The notes below the pieces were generated by a model. The model ran no database searches, was not told where the DNA came from, and worked only from the letters and a program-made list of their open reading frames with translations. Positions 1-9,070 of a stretch of 64,000 nucleotides of DNA are shown here, piece after piece (the stretch's first letter is position 1; each line of letters begins with the position of its first letter). The translations under genes were made by a program, and so were the position numbers. The DNA lies in the NCBI GenBank assembly GCA_900540685.1, contig UQGS01000003.1:9167-73166 (forward strand). Direction: 5' to 3'. The DNA comes from an uncultured Catenibacterium sp. (GTDB taxonomy: Bacteria > Bacillota_I > Bacilli_A > Erysipelotrichales > Coprobacillaceae).

Positions 1-1
1 C

Positions 2-421
2 ATTATTCAAGTGAAGTTAATGAATGTTGAAAAGAATCCTCTCTTTGTGGCTGATGTGTTTGAAACAATTAGTCGTGAAGGTGTGAACATCGATATGATC
101 TCATCAGTCATGCTAGAAGATGAAATGCGTATTGATTTCACATGTGATGCAAAAGCACAAAGTGCTTTAAACAAGGCTATTGAAGAAGTTAAGAAAAATC
201 ACCCACGTATTGGTGTATTTGCATCTAAGAATGTAGGTAAGCTTGTTGTAGAAGGTCATATGGAAAATGAAGTCGGTTTTGCAAGTAAGTTATTCAAAGT
301 TCTAGGTGATAACCAAATCCCATTTGCTCAGGTGACAACAAGTGAAGTATCTATTTCATATGTTATAGAGAAGAAATATTTAAAGAAAGCATTAGAAAAG
401 ATTCAGGAGGAATTAGCATAA
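2..421 (+). CDS. lysC: Aspartate kinase, C-terminal part (cut by window start)
   Basis: The frame is open from base 2, so the gene begins upstream and only the last 139 residues are visible. They form the paired ACT regulatory domains of aspartokinase: one around ENPLFVADVFETISREGVNIDMIS-type sequence, and a second around GHMENEVGFASKLFKVLGDNQI. Aspartate kinase phosphorylates aspartate, the first step towards lysine and diaminopimelate, and its ACT domains usually bind the feedback inhibitor. The gene stops one base before dapA starts, so it is the leading gene of a lysC-dapA-dapB-lysA operon. The GTG at 11 and ATG at 20 are internal codons, not starts. The kinase domain cannot be assessed here. 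Confidence 0.85.
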   Translation: MIQVKLMNVEKNPLFVADVFETISREGVNIDMISSVMLEDEMRIDFTCDAKAQSALNKAIEEVKKNHPRIGVFASKNVGKLVVEGHMENEVGFASKLFKVLGDNQIPFAQVTTSEVSISYVIEKKYLKKALEKIQEELA

Positions 422-422
422 A

Positions 423-1322
423 ATGGAACCAATTTTTGAAGGTACAGGTGTTGCATTGGTATTACCAATGTTTGAAGATGGAAGTATTGATTATGAAGGT
501 TATAAAAGACAGGTACAGAGAATGATTGATGGTGGTGTAAAAGCATTACTTGTCAACGGAACTACTGGTGAACCTGCAACTATTGATATTGAAGATGAAT
601 TTGAACTTACTAAGATTACAGTAGAAATGGCTAAGGGTACAGGTGTAAAGGTTATTGTAGGTGCAGGTTCTAACTATACTGCACAGGCTATTAGAAAGGC
701 TAAGTTTAATGCTGAAGCAGGTGCTGATGCAAACTTAGTTGTAACACCTTACTACAATAAGACTTCTCAGAGAGGTTTAATTGAACATTATAAGGCTGTT
801 GCTGCTGCAAGTGATTTACCACTTATTATGTATAATGTACCAGGTAGAACTGGTATGAAGATCAGTGTAGATACAGTAGTAGAACTTGCAAAGGTTCCTA
901 ATATTGTTGCTATGAAAGATGCAACAGATGATATTGCCTATGCTATGGAAGTATTAACACGTACTAAGGATATGGATTTTGATTTATATTCTGGATGTGA
1001 TGATAATATTCTTCCATTTATCGCTGCAGGAGGTAAAGGTGTTATTTCCGTATTATCTAACCTTTATCCAAGAGAAACAGAAATGTTTGCACAGGCTGCA
1101 TTAAAGGGTGATTTAGAACTTGCGAGAAAGATGGCTTATGATTTAAATGATGTATCTAAATACTTATTTATTGATGTAAACCCAATCATGCCTAAGGCTG
1201 CTTTAAAGCATATGGGTGTTATTGAAAGTGATATGCTTCGTCAGCCTCTTATTCCAACTACAGAAGAAAATAAGAAGTTATTATTTGATGCAATGAAAGA
1301 ATTCGAAAGCAAGGGTTATTAA
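423..1322 (+). CDS. dapA: 4-hydroxy-tetrahydrodipicolinate synthase
   Basis: Class I aldolase-type enzyme condensing pyruvate with aspartate semialdehyde, the committed step of diaminopimelate synthesis. The 299-residue length is normal. The TTGE motif that binds the pyruvate carboxylate is at residues 47-50. The catalytic tyrosine lies in YNVPGRTG (about 137) and the Schiff-base lysine in VAMKDAT (about 165). The gene starts one base after lysC and ends one base before dapB, so translation is probably coupled. Cytosolic. The product feeds both lysine and the peptidoglycan cross-linking residue. Nothing unusual is seen. Confidence 0.96.
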   Translation: MEPIFEGTGVALVLPMFEDGSIDYEGYKRQVQRMIDGGVKALLVNGTTGEPATIDIEDEFELTKITVEMAKGTGVKVIVGAGSNYTAQAIRKAKFNAEAGADANLVVTPYYNKTSQRGLIEHYKAVAAASDLPLIMYNVPGRTGMKISVDTVVELAKVPNIVAMKDATDDIAYAMEVLTRTKDMDFDLYSGCDDNILPFIAAGGKGVISVLSNLYPRETEMFAQAALKGDLELARKMAYDLNDVSKYLFIDVNPIMPKAALKHMGVIESDMLRQPLIPTTEENKKLLFDAMKEFESKGY

Positions 1323-1323
1323 G

Positions 1324-2070
1324 ATGAAAGTATTAGTATATGGTTATGGTTTAATGGGCAAGAAAGTAGCCCATGCAGTGATGAATGATGCAGATTTAGA
1401 ATTAGCTGGTGTTGTATCTCCTGTGTTTGATGTACAGCCAGAAGTACCTGCATATAAGTCATTAGATGAAGTACAGGATGATATTGATGCAATTATTGAT
1501 TTCTCACATCCTGCCAATCTAGATAGTATTCTATCTTATGCATTAAAAAATAAGTGTAAAGTTGTATTCGCTACTACTGGCTTTAGTGCCGAAGACTTAA
1601 AGAAGATTGAAGAAGCATCTCATGAGATTGCTCTCTTCCAATCTTATAACACTTCTTATGGTGTGGCTATGATGAATAAGATGGTAAGTGAATTTGCGAA
1701 AGAATTCTTTGAACATCATTTTGATATTGAAATCATGGAAAAACATCATAATCAGAAGATTGATTCACCATCAGGTACTGCAGTGATGTTATATGATGGT
1801 ATTAATAATGCTTTAGATGATTCATTAGAACCTACTTATGATCGTCATTCTATTCATCGTAAGAGAGAAAGAAATGAAGTAGGTATTTCATCTATAAGAG
1901 GTGGGACAATCTTTGGTGAACATACAGTAATGTTTGCGGGACAGGATGAAATCGTAGAAGTAAAGCATACAGCTCTTTCTAAAGAAGTATTTGCGAATGG
2001 TGCTGTTGCTGCATTAAAGGCATTAATGAATAAAGACAAAGGTTTATTTGATTTAAAAACATTATATTAA
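1324..2070 (+). CDS. dapB: 4-hydroxy-tetrahydrodipicolinate reductase
   Basis: NAD(P)H-dependent reductase acting directly after DapA. The N-terminal Rossmann loop reads GYGLMGKKV (residues 7-15). The substrate-binding and catalytic signature EKHHNQKIDSPSGTA is at about residues 138-152. Length is 248 residues, typical of DapB. The fingerprint loop after the nucleotide-binding strand is short, as in many Firmicutes. It lies in the lysC-dapA-dapB-lysA operon with one base between it and dapA. Cytosolic. Confidence 0.95.
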   Translation: MKVLVYGYGLMGKKVAHAVMNDADLELAGVVSPVFDVQPEVPAYKSLDEVQDDIDAIIDFSHPANLDSILSYALKNKCKVVFATTGFSAEDLKKIEEASHEIALFQSYNTSYGVAMMNKMVSEFAKEFFEHHFDIEIMEKHHNQKIDSPSGTAVMLYDGINNALDDSLEPTYDRHSIHRKRERNEVGISSIRGGTIFGEHTVMFAGQDEIVEVKHTALSKEVFANGAVAALKALMNKDKGLFDLKTLY

Positions 2071-2080
2071 GGGGAATGGT

Positions 2081-3382
2081 ATGGTATTACAGACACAGTT
2101 TGCTGATATAAAAGGCAATGATTTATATATAGATGGTATTAAAGCATCTGATCTCGCAAAACAGTATGGCACACCACTTTATGTTATGAGTGAAGGTCAT
2201 ATTAGACATCAGATGAATGAATTAAAGACAAAGTTCATGGATAAGTATGAAAAGGCACTTCCATTATTCGCATCTAAGTCTTTTAGCTGTCTTGCAATCT
2301 ATAAGCTTGCAAGTGAATATGGTATTGGAATTGACTGCGTATCTGCAGGAGAAATCAGTATCGCATTACGTGCTGGATTTAATCCAGATAAGATCTACTT
2401 CCATGGAAACAATAAGCTTCCTTCAGAAATTGAATATGCATTAAGTCATGATGTCACTCATTTCGTAGTAGATAACTTCTATGAAATTGAAAACTGTGAA
2501 AAGATTGCAGGTAAACTAGGTAAGAAAGTAAAGGCTACTTTAAGAATTGTACCTGGTATTAAAGCTGGTGGTCATAACTATATCATGACTGGTCATAAGG
2601 ATACTAAGTTTGGCTTTAGTTCTCATTATGGCATCTATTTAAAAGCTATTCAGAAAATCTTAGAGTCTGATAATATCGAATATGAAGGTATTCATTGTCA
2701 TATCGGTTCTCAGGTATTTGATTTATTCGCCTATGTGAATGCAATGCTTCAGTTCATGAAGTTCGTAAATGAAATCTATAATACATTTGGTGTTGTAACA
2801 AGTAAGATCAATGCCGGTGGTGGTTATGGTATTGCCTATACGAAACAGGATGAACCACTTGATTTTGAATCTATTACATCAGAAATCATGAAAGTTATTT
2901 ATAATGAATATGATAGTCATGGATGGGAACGTCCAGCTGTTATGATTGAACCAGGACGTTATGTTGTAGGTAATGCAGGTATTACTCTTTATACAGTAGG
3001 ATGTATTAAAGAAATCCCTGATGTACGTACTTATGTCTCTATTGATGGTGGTATGTCTGATAATATCCGTACACCTTTATATGATGCGAAATATGATGGT
3101 ATTGTCGCAAATAAAGCAGGAGAAACAAAGACTAAGACTGTAACAGTTGTAGGTAAGATCTGTGAAAGTGCTGATATGATTACTAAGGATCTGCCAGTTA
3201 CAGCTAATATTATGCCAGGAGATATTTTTGCAGTATTCTCTACAGGCGCATATAACTACTCTATGTCTTCTAATTACAACCAGTTACCTAAACCAGCTGT
3301 AGTATTCACTTATGAAGGTGAATCAAGAGTCGTTGTAAGAAGACAGACATTTGATGATCTAATTTTATTTGATGAAGAATAG
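2081..3382 (+). CDS. lysA: Diaminopimelate decarboxylase
   Basis: PLP-dependent fold type III enzyme making L-lysine from meso-diaminopimelate. Visible signatures are the PLP-lysine strand FASKSFSCLAIYKL (about residue 66), HCHIGSQ (about 205), the phosphate-binding GGGYG (about 245), EPGRYVVGNAG (about 290) and the C-terminal GKICESADMI with the substrate-contacting Cys. Length 433 residues. A GGGG ribosome binding site lies just upstream of the ATG. This closes the lysine operon and a hairpin terminator follows directly. No dapD, dapE or aminotransferase gene is in the window, so the middle of the pathway is encoded elsewhere. Confidence 0.95.
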   Translation: MVLQTQFADIKGNDLYIDGIKASDLAKQYGTPLYVMSEGHIRHQMNELKTKFMDKYEKALPLFASKSFSCLAIYKLASEYGIGIDCVSAGEISIALRAGFNPDKIYFHGNNKLPSEIEYALSHDVTHFVVDNFYEIENCEKIAGKLGKKVKATLRIVPGIKAGGHNYIMTGHKDTKFGFSSHYGIYLKAIQKILESDNIEYEGIHCHIGSQVFDLFAYVNAMLQFMKFVNEIYNTFGVVTSKINAGGGYGIAYTKQDEPLDFESITSEIMKVIYNEYDSHGWERPAVMIEPGRYVVGNAGITLYTVGCIKEIPDVRTYVSIDGGMSDNIRTPLYDAKYDGIVANKAGETKTKTVTVVGKICESADMITKDLPVTANIMPGDIFAVFSTGAYNYSMSSNYNQLPKPAVVFTYEGESRVVVRRQTFDDLILFDEE

Positions 3383-3388
3383 TCATGA

Positions 3389-3416
3389 GGAGATAGCAAT
3401 GCTATCCCCTTTTTTT
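3389..3416 (+). terminator. Intrinsic terminator of the lysine operon
   Basis: GATAGC-AAT-GCTATC stem (3392-3406) extended by GG/CC after one mismatch, followed by a seven-T run. It lies seven bases after the lysA stop. Confidence 0.8.
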
Positions 3417-3450
3417 ATGCATAAATATATATAATATAATTACCGTTACT

Positions 3451-3582
3451 TTGAAGAAAGTACCATTTTAGGGTAAAAAAAGATTGAAGAAAGTCACATT
3501 TTTGGTAAATAAAAGATTGAAGAAAGTTATATTTTGGCAGATAATAAGATTGAAGAAAGTTATATATATTTAAAAAGCGAGG
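3451..3582. repeat. Four phased 33-bp direct repeats before the DUF4143 ATPase gene
   Basis: The 11-base core TTGAAGAAAGT is perfectly repeated at 3451, 3484, 3517 and 3550, exactly 33 bp apart each time. In the first three units the core is followed by 3-4 variable bases, a TTTT(A/T)GG-like patch and an A-rich end ending in AGA. The fourth unit keeps only the core and runs into the ribosome binding site of the ATPase gene at 3592. Units lie head to tail with no intervening spacers. The period is about three helical turns, so the cores face the same side of the DNA, as protein-binding iterons do. Function is unknown; repressor sites or a binding array for the neighbouring ATPase are both possible. 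Confidence 0.85.
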
Positions 3583-3591
3583 AGGTATTCT

Positions 3592-4923
3592 ATGTTTTTT
3601 AAGAGAAAGGCGTATGATAAGCTACTTGAATGGAAGCATAATTATTCAGATCGATATGCAGTTCTATTAGAGGGAGCAAGACGTGTTGGTAAGTCAACTA
3701 TTGCGGAAAATTTTGCGAAGAATGAGTATAAGTCATATATTTTGATAGACTTTTCAAAGACAACAAATAATATTCTTGAATGTTTTGATGATATAGGAAA
3801 CCTAAATATATTTTTTCTAAGATTGCAGGCTGAAACAGGAATAACATTATATGAACATGAGTCTCTTATTATTTTTGATGAAGTACAGTTATTTCCTAAA
3901 GCAAGACAAGCAATTAAACATCTTGTTGCAGATGGTAGATATAGTTATCTAGAAACAGGATCTTTGATATCAATTAAGAAGAATGTAAAGGATATTCTTA
4001 TTCCTTCAGAGGAAATGAAGATTCAGATTTACCCAATGGACTATGAAGAATTCTGTACTGCCACAGGTAGTAATTATGGATTGTTGAAAGATATATATAA
4101 TATGGGTAAAGCCATTGGTCAGGCTACAAATCGTAAGTTAATGAGAGATTTGAGAATATATATGGCTGTTGGAGGAATGCCACAAGCTGTAGAAGCCTAT
4201 GTAAATGGTAAAAACTTTTCAGAAATAGATATGGTCAAAAGACAGATTATTAATCTGTATGAAGAAGATTTTAAGAAGATTGATGCTTCTGGTAGATTAT
4301 CAGCTATGTATCATTCAATACCTGCTCAGCTCGCAAAAGATACAAAAAAATATCGCATAACAACTGCGATAGGTAAGAAGAATAATGTAAGAAGTGAAGA
4401 ATTGTTGTATGAGTTGATTGATTCAAAGACAGTGCTACCATGTTTTAATACAACTGATCCTAAAGTGAGTTTGGCAGACACAAAAGATTTTGATAGTTAT
4501 AAGCTCTATATTGCAGATACTGGTTTGTTTGTCACACTTATGTTTATTGATCGCCCAGCAACAGAAAATGAAATATATGCAAAACTATTGTCTGATAAGT
4601 TACCTATTAATCTTGGTTATTTGTATGAAAATCTAATGGCTCAGATGATTGTGGCATCAGGAAGAGAATTGTACTATCATACTTGGAATAAAAAAGGAAG
4701 TACACATTATTATGAGGTTGATTTTCTAGTATCAGATGGAAGTAAAATCAATGTATTTGAGGTAAAATCTTCAGGTATTGGAAAACATGAATCAATCAAT
4801 GAATTCTGTAAGAAATATTCCAACATTGTGAATAAATCATATTTGATTTCACAAAAAGATATAGGCAAAGAGAATAGTCTATTGTTTAGACCATTTTATC
4901 TTGTTTGCTTTTTAGTTCAGTAA
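3592..4923 (+). CDS. AAA ATPase with C-terminal DUF4143 nuclease-like domain
   Basis: The Walker A motif GARRVGKST is at residues 28-36 and the Walker B-like IIFDEVQL at about 99. The next segment, with ETGSLIS, is typical of the AAA_14 group. The C-terminal third holds DUF4143, with EVDFLVSDG followed by VFEVKSS, which resembles the D...ExK core of the PD-(D/E)XK nuclease fold. Length 443 residues matches the family. Function of these ATPases is poorly known; they are common accessory genes in gut anaerobes and archaea. The ATG has a GGAGG ribosome binding site. The gene stands alone behind the 33-bp repeat array. It is not part of the lysine operon because a terminator lies between them. 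Confidence 0.85.
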   Translation: MFFKRKAYDKLLEWKHNYSDRYAVLLEGARRVGKSTIAENFAKNEYKSYILIDFSKTTNNILECFDDIGNLNIFFLRLQAETGITLYEHESLIIFDEVQLFPKARQAIKHLVADGRYSYLETGSLISIKKNVKDILIPSEEMKIQIYPMDYEEFCTATGSNYGLLKDIYNMGKAIGQATNRKLMRDLRIYMAVGGMPQAVEAYVNGKNFSEIDMVKRQIINLYEEDFKKIDASGRLSAMYHSIPAQLAKDTKKYRITTAIGKKNNVRSEELLYELIDSKTVLPCFNTTDPKVSLADTKDFDSYKLYIADTGLFVTLMFIDRPATENEIYAKLLSDKLPINLGYLYENLMAQMIVASGRELYYHTWNKKGSTHYYEVDFLVSDGSKINVFEVKSSGIGKHESINEFCKKYSNIVNKSYLISQKDIGKENSLLFRPFYLVCFLVQ

Positions 4924-4971
4924 AAATAATATATACTATATTTATGTTAATAAAGTGAAAGGTAAAATCAT

Positions 4972-5640
4972 ATGGAAAAACAAATGAAATGTAGTCATTG
5001 TGGGCAGGTTTTTACTACTATTCCAGATAGAAATAGCTTTGGAGAAGTATGTCTATGTAATACCTGCTTACAACAAGTACCTAATCTCACAATCACATCA
5101 ACTAAACTGAAAAGTACTCATCTTTCTACAAAGCAGCTGGATGAAGCTATTCAGGCAATTGATCAACAGTTAGATAAAGGTCATTTTTCTCAAGATATCA
5201 AAGAAGGAATTCATACATATTTTGATAAGTATTACAAACAACGTCAAAGTATGGATGAACAAAAAGAAATCAACTCAAAACTAGATCAAATCATAGAAAA
5301 AAATACTTCTAATGATTCGATGACGGAAGATAAGTTCACAGAATTATTGGAAGAAAGAAATAATGATTATAATTTAGATTCTATTTTAGAATGTAATGAT
5401 CTTTATGAATATGATGTAGTTACTGTTCATGATTCTCATGGTAGGACAGATACAAATAATTTAAAGAAGATATTAATAAGATATAGTGTACAGGGCTGGA
5501 GACTAAAGACAGCGTTCACAAATGAAATAGGCAGTAATATGGTAGGTGGTGCTATTGTAGGTGTGGGTGTAGGAAGCAATAGCACAAGTGATGAGGTTGT
5601 ACTTATTTTTGAAAGAAAAATAAGAAATGCGAAGAAATAA
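4972..5640 (+). CDS. Zinc-ribbon and DUF4177-like domain protein
   Basis: The N-terminus has CSHCG (residues 7-11) paired with CLCNTC (about 28-33), a likely zinc ribbon. A helical, charged middle section (about 55-125) looks like a coiled coil. The C-terminal part, from LYEYDVVTVHD to the end, resembles the small DUF4177 domain, including the conserved GWRLKTAF pattern. The segment GGAIVGVGVG near the end is glycine-rich. There is no signal peptide or membrane span. No function is known. It lies 48 bases after the ATPase gene and may share its transcript; a strong hairpin follows. Confidence 0.65.
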   Translation: MEKQMKCSHCGQVFTTIPDRNSFGEVCLCNTCLQQVPNLTITSTKLKSTHLSTKQLDEAIQAIDQQLDKGHFSQDIKEGIHTYFDKYYKQRQSMDEQKEINSKLDQIIEKNTSNDSMTEDKFTELLEERNNDYNLDSILECNDLYEYDVVTVHDSHGRTDTNNLKKILIRYSVQGWRLKTAFTNEIGSNMVGGAIVGVGVGSNSTSDEVVLIFERKIRNAKK

Positions 5641-5642
5641 TG

Positions 5643-5668
5643 ATAGACCGAGCGATTGCTCGGTCTAT
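5643..5668. terminator. Hairpin between convergent genes
   Basis: An 11-bp perfect stem (5643-5653 with 5658-5668) with GATT loop, GC-rich inside an AT-rich region. It lies between the + gene ending at 5640 and the - gene ending at 5668. There is no long T run on either side, so bidirectional termination is likely but not certain. Confidence 0.6.
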
Positions 5669-6588
5669 TAGTCTACATATTTCTCTAAGAAATGAGTAAT
5701 ATTGCTTTGAACAAGTTTCTTCTCTTTATGATAAGATTCGCCATGTGCGGCATCATTCACAATAAGTAATTTCTTTTCTGCCTGACAGGCATTATAGAGT
5801 TCTAATGCCATGTAAGTAGGCACAAAGTGATCCTGGTTACCATGTATAAATAATGTAGGTGTTTTAGACTTCTTGACTTGATTGACTGCACTGGCCTGTT
5901 TGAAGTTATACCCTACTGTCTTTTTAGATAATAATGTGGCACTAGGAAGTAATAAGAATGGTGGACATCCTTTATTCTTTAAGTAGTATTTGAATTCATC
6001 ATAAGCACTTGTATAGCTGCAATCAGCGACAATAGCTTTTACACTATCCGATAATTCTTCACCACTTACCATGAGTACTGTTGCCCCACCCATAGATATA
6101 CCATGTAAGACAATGCTCATAGGTTCATTATGGAAGTATTCTTCCATTTCTTTAATCCATTCTAATATATCTAAACGGTCCAGCCATCCAAAACCAATAT
6201 AATGTCCTTCTGACTGTCCATGTGCTCTATTATCTGGAAGAAGGATATTATAACCAAGTTCATGATAGAAACGAATATAATAGGCAAACTCACGATAATG
6301 GTAAGAATGGAATCCATGAACACAGATCACTAATTTATTAGAATCAGGATAAGGAAGGAACTGCCCTTCTAGCTTTAATCCATCATAAGAAGTGATTTCC
6401 ATATCAATAAATGTCTGATGATCTAGCCATTGTTTATCATCTTCACTCATTGGATGTTTTAATCCTACTTTTTCTTTTTTACGTCTTGTACATACTTTTT
6501 CTATCGCAATGCGCCCTGCTGCAAGATAAGTGGCAGATGCCGCAGCGGCTGCACCTATTGTACCAATAACTACATTCTTCTTTTTCAC
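5668..6588 (-). CDS. Membrane-anchored alpha/beta hydrolase
   Basis: Serine hydrolase of the alpha/beta fold with an N-terminal hydrophobic segment (about residues 4-27) that is probably an uncleaved membrane anchor. The oxyanion strand reads CVHGFHSYHYREF (about 90). The nucleophile elbow is HGISMGGAT (Ser at about 166). The acid is in HGNQDHFVP (about 252) and the catalytic His in AAHGES (about 283). Length 306 residues fits the YqkD/Bem46-like group found in Firmicutes. The substrate is unknown. It is alone on the - strand, with a GGAGG-like ribosome binding site just upstream. Confidence 0.85.
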   Translation of the reverse strand: MKKKNVVIGTIGAAAAASATYLAAGRIAIEKVCTRRKKEKVGLKHPMSEDDKQWLDHQTFIDMEITSYDGLKLEGQFLPYPDSNKLVICVHGFHSYHYREFAYYIRFYHELGYNILLPDNRAHGQSEGHYIGFGWLDRLDILEWIKEMEEYFHNEPMSIVLHGISMGGATVLMVSGEELSDSVKAIVADCSYTSAYDEFKYYLKNKGCPPFLLLPSATLLSKKTVGYNFKQASAVNQVKKSKTPTLFIHGNQDHFVPTYMALELYNACQAEKKLLIVNDAAHGESYHKEKKLVQSNITHFLEKYVD

Positions 6589-6726
6589 GACAAAAATGCC
6601 TCCTTTTATTCATTATATAAGATATTCTATGAAGAATTCATGTACAAACAATTAAGTTTGAATAAATAATTGACAGATATATGAATTTGTAAGTAGAAAA
6701 GGGTATCTTATAAAGCGATAAATATA

Positions 6727-6755
6727 TGTTTTTAAGAAAGTTTTTGTGTTAGAAT
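6727..6755 (+). promoter_or_regulatory. Extended -10 promoter of the tsaC-atp region
   Basis: TGTTAGAAT (6747-6755) is an extended -10 element 25 bases before the tsaC start. The matching -35 (TGTTTT, 17 bp upstream) is poor. The same extended -10 occurs before the acyltransferase gene at 30496. Confidence 0.5.
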
Positions 6756-6779
6756 AGTAACCGATATGAGGTGATTTTA

Positions 6780-7400
6780 ATGACACAGGTTATAGGACCA
6801 GAACAGATGGATTTATTAGTAAGTGCAGTAAGAGATGGGAAGATTGTTGCATTTCCTACGGAAACTGTTTATGGCGTTGCCTGCTTATTCGATGATTTGA
6901 AGGGTCTTGATAGAATTATGGAAATCAAGAAACGTAACCCGAATAAAGCAGTGACTCTTATGTTGTCAAAAAAAGATGATGTAAAGAAGTATGGCTTAGT
7001 AGACGAGGGTACCCAGAGAGTGATTGATAAGTTTATGCCAGGTAGAATGACAATCGTATTAAAAAGACTGGATAGTGTGGATTCGAGACATGTTAGTGGA
7101 AAAGATACGATAGGTATTAGAATCCCAGACAGTTCTTTCGTTTTGTCACTCATTGATCAGACAGGGCCTTTATCAGTAACAAGTGCTAATTTATCTGGTC
7201 AAGGGAATACGACAAACGAAAAAGAAGTACTTGCACAGCTTGATGGACAGATTGATATGGTTGTCAGAGGACAGACTGCTTCGGCAACTGCATCTACAGT
7301 CGTGGATTTAAGTCAAGGTGATGTGAGAATACTAAGAGAAGGTTTAATTACCAAAGAAGAAATCGAGGAGGTATATTATGAAAATTGCAGTCGCTTGTGA
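6780..7400 (+). CDS. tsaC: L-threonylcarbamoyladenylate synthase (Sua5/YciO/YrdC family)
   Basis: Makes the threonylcarbamoyl-AMP used to form the t6A modification of ANN-decoding tRNAs. Visible family signatures are FPTETVYGVACL near the N-terminus, KKRNPNKAVTLML, the IGIRIPDS strand and TSANLSGQ. The protein has only the YrdC domain (206 residues) and lacks the extra Sua5 C-terminal domain. I chose ATG 6780 because AGGTGA (6769-6774) sits six bases before it; the GTG at 6771 lies inside that ribosome binding site. The 3' end overlaps rpiB by 23 bases. Confidence 0.92.
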   Translation: MTQVIGPEQMDLLVSAVRDGKIVAFPTETVYGVACLFDDLKGLDRIMEIKKRNPNKAVTLMLSKKDDVKKYGLVDEGTQRVIDKFMPGRMTIVLKRLDSVDSRHVSGKDTIGIRIPDSSFVLSLIDQTGPLSVTSANLSGQGNTTNEKEVLAQLDGQIDMVVRGQTASATASTVVDLSQGDVRILREGLITKEEIEEVYYENCSRL

Positions 7401-7818
7401 TCATGGTGGATTACGTTTAAAGAATGTTCTTATTGATGAAATGAAGAAACAGGGTTATGAAGTTGTAGACTATGGTACTTATACTGAAGACTCTTGTGAT
7501 TATCCTGATTATGCATCTAAGGCAGCTAAAGCTGTTGCATCAGGAGAATGTGAGAAAGGTGTCGTTGTTTGTGGAACAGGCATCGGTGTATCAATTACAT
7601 GTAATAAGGTAGATGGTATCCGCTGCGCATTATGTCATGATGTATTTAGTGCGAAAGCGACAAGAGCTCATAATGATACTAACATGATTGCAATGGGACA
7701 GAGAGTTATTGGAGAAGGACTCGCTGTTGAAATTCTTAATGCATGGCTTCATACTGATTTTGAAGGTGGAAGACATGTTAAGAGAATTGAAAAAGTAATG
7801 GCTTTAGAAAAGGAGTAA
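7378..7818 (+). CDS. rpiB: Ribose-5-phosphate isomerase B
   Basis: RpiB/LacA/LacB family isomerase interconverting ribose 5-phosphate and ribulose 5-phosphate. Signatures are VACDHGGLRLK (residues 4-14), the catalytic Cys in VVCGTGIG (about 68) and HNDTNMIAMGQR (about 100). The 146-residue length is standard. It starts inside the end of tsaC with GAGGAGG upstream, indicating coupled translation. glyA follows after five bases. The tsaC-rpiB-glyA-upp order before the ATP synthase genes is a recurring Firmicute arrangement. Confidence 0.93.
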   Translation: MKIAVACDHGGLRLKNVLIDEMKKQGYEVVDYGTYTEDSCDYPDYASKAAKAVASGECEKGVVVCGTGIGVSITCNKVDGIRCALCHDVFSAKATRAHNDTNMIAMGQRVIGEGLAVEILNAWLHTDFEGGRHVKRIEKVMALEKE

Positions 7819-7823
7819 GTATT

Positions 7824-9059
7824 ATGAGAGATACAGAAGTATTTGCGAGTGTTGAGCGAGAATTGAATAGACAAAGAAACAATATTGAATTGATTGCTTC
7901 CGAAAACTTTGTATCTAAAGAAATTATGGAGCTTGCGGGCTCAGTTCTAACAAATAAATATGCTGAAGGATATCCAGGTAAGAGATATTATGGTGGATGT
8001 CAGTTTGTGGATGAAGTAGAAACATTGGCACAGGAAAGACTTAAGAAGTTATTTGGCTGTGAGTATGCAAATGTTCAGCCTCATTCTGGTGCACAAGCGA
8101 ATACAGCTGTTTATTTTGCTTTATTACAGCCAGGTGATAAAGTACTAGGTATGTCTTTAAATGATGGTGGGCATTTAACTCATGGACATCCATTAAATTA
8201 CTCTGGTAAGACTTATGAATTCCATGCTTATGGTGTTGATAAGGAAACAGAAAGAATTGATTATGATGAATATAAGAGATTATGTGAAGAAATCAAACCT
8301 AAGTTAGTTGTTGCAGGGGCAAGTGCTTATGCAAGAACAATTGATTTCAAATTCATGGCTGAAGTAGCACATAGTGTTGGTGCGATCTTTATGGTAGACA
8401 TGGCACATATCGCTGGTTTAGTTGCTGCAGGAGATCATCCATCCCCATTCCCTTATGCAGATATCGTGACTACTACAACTCATAAGACTTTAAGAGGTCC
8501 TAGAGGTGGTGTCATCATGTGTAAGGAAAAGTATGCAAAAGATATTGATAGAGCTGTTTTCCCTGGTATGCAGGGTGGACCTCTTATGCATATTATTGCT
8601 GCTAAAGCAGCTTGTTTCTATGAAGCATTACAGCCTGAATTCAAGGAATATAGTCATCAGATCATTAAGAATGCGAAAGCTTTAGAAGAATCTTTAAAGG
8701 AAGAAGGATTCCGTCTTGTAACTGGTGGTACTGATAATCACCTATTACTTATTGATGTAAAGAGCAGCTGTGGTATTACAGGTAAGAAGGCTCAGAGATT
8801 ACTTGATGAAATTAATATTACAGCGAATAAGAATGCGATTCCTTTCGATACAGAAAAACCTTTCAAAGCTTCTGGAATCCGTGTTGGTACACCAGCAATG
8901 ACTACTAAAGGATTTAAAGAAGAAGACTTCAGAGAAGTTGGAAAGATTATTGCGTATCGTTTAAAGAATGAAGAAACTGATGAAGTAAAGAATGAATGTC
9001 TTGCGAGAGTAAAGAAGTTAACTGATAAAGTAACTATGTATGACGATATTAAATACTAG
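7824..9059 (+). CDS. glyA: Serine hydroxymethyltransferase
   Basis: PLP enzyme converting serine and tetrahydrofolate to glycine and methylene-tetrahydrofolate. The PLP lysine is in TTTTHKTLRGPRGG (about residue 226). Other signatures are ELIASENFVS (about 21), the NKYAEGYPGKRYYGG loop and HSGAQANTAVYFALL. Length 411 residues. It is closely packed between rpiB and upp (11 bases). Cytosolic one-carbon metabolism. Confidence 0.97.
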   Translation: MRDTEVFASVERELNRQRNNIELIASENFVSKEIMELAGSVLTNKYAEGYPGKRYYGGCQFVDEVETLAQERLKKLFGCEYANVQPHSGAQANTAVYFALLQPGDKVLGMSLNDGGHLTHGHPLNYSGKTYEFHAYGVDKETERIDYDEYKRLCEEIKPKLVVAGASAYARTIDFKFMAEVAHSVGAIFMVDMAHIAGLVAAGDHPSPFPYADIVTTTTHKTLRGPRGGVIMCKEKYAKDIDRAVFPGMQGGPLMHIIAAKAACFYEALQPEFKEYSHQIIKNAKALEESLKEEGFRLVTGGTDNHLLLIDVKSSCGITGKKAQRLLDEINITANKNAIPFDTEKPFKASGIRVGTPAMTTKGFKEEDFREVGKIIAYRLKNEETDEVKNECLARVKKLTDKVTMYDDIKY

Positions 9060-9070
9060 GAGGCCATAAG

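Noticed and set aside
3451..3582. CRISPR-like array
   Set aside because: Units are contiguous 33-bp repeats with no unique spacers of proper size, only four units and no cas genes.
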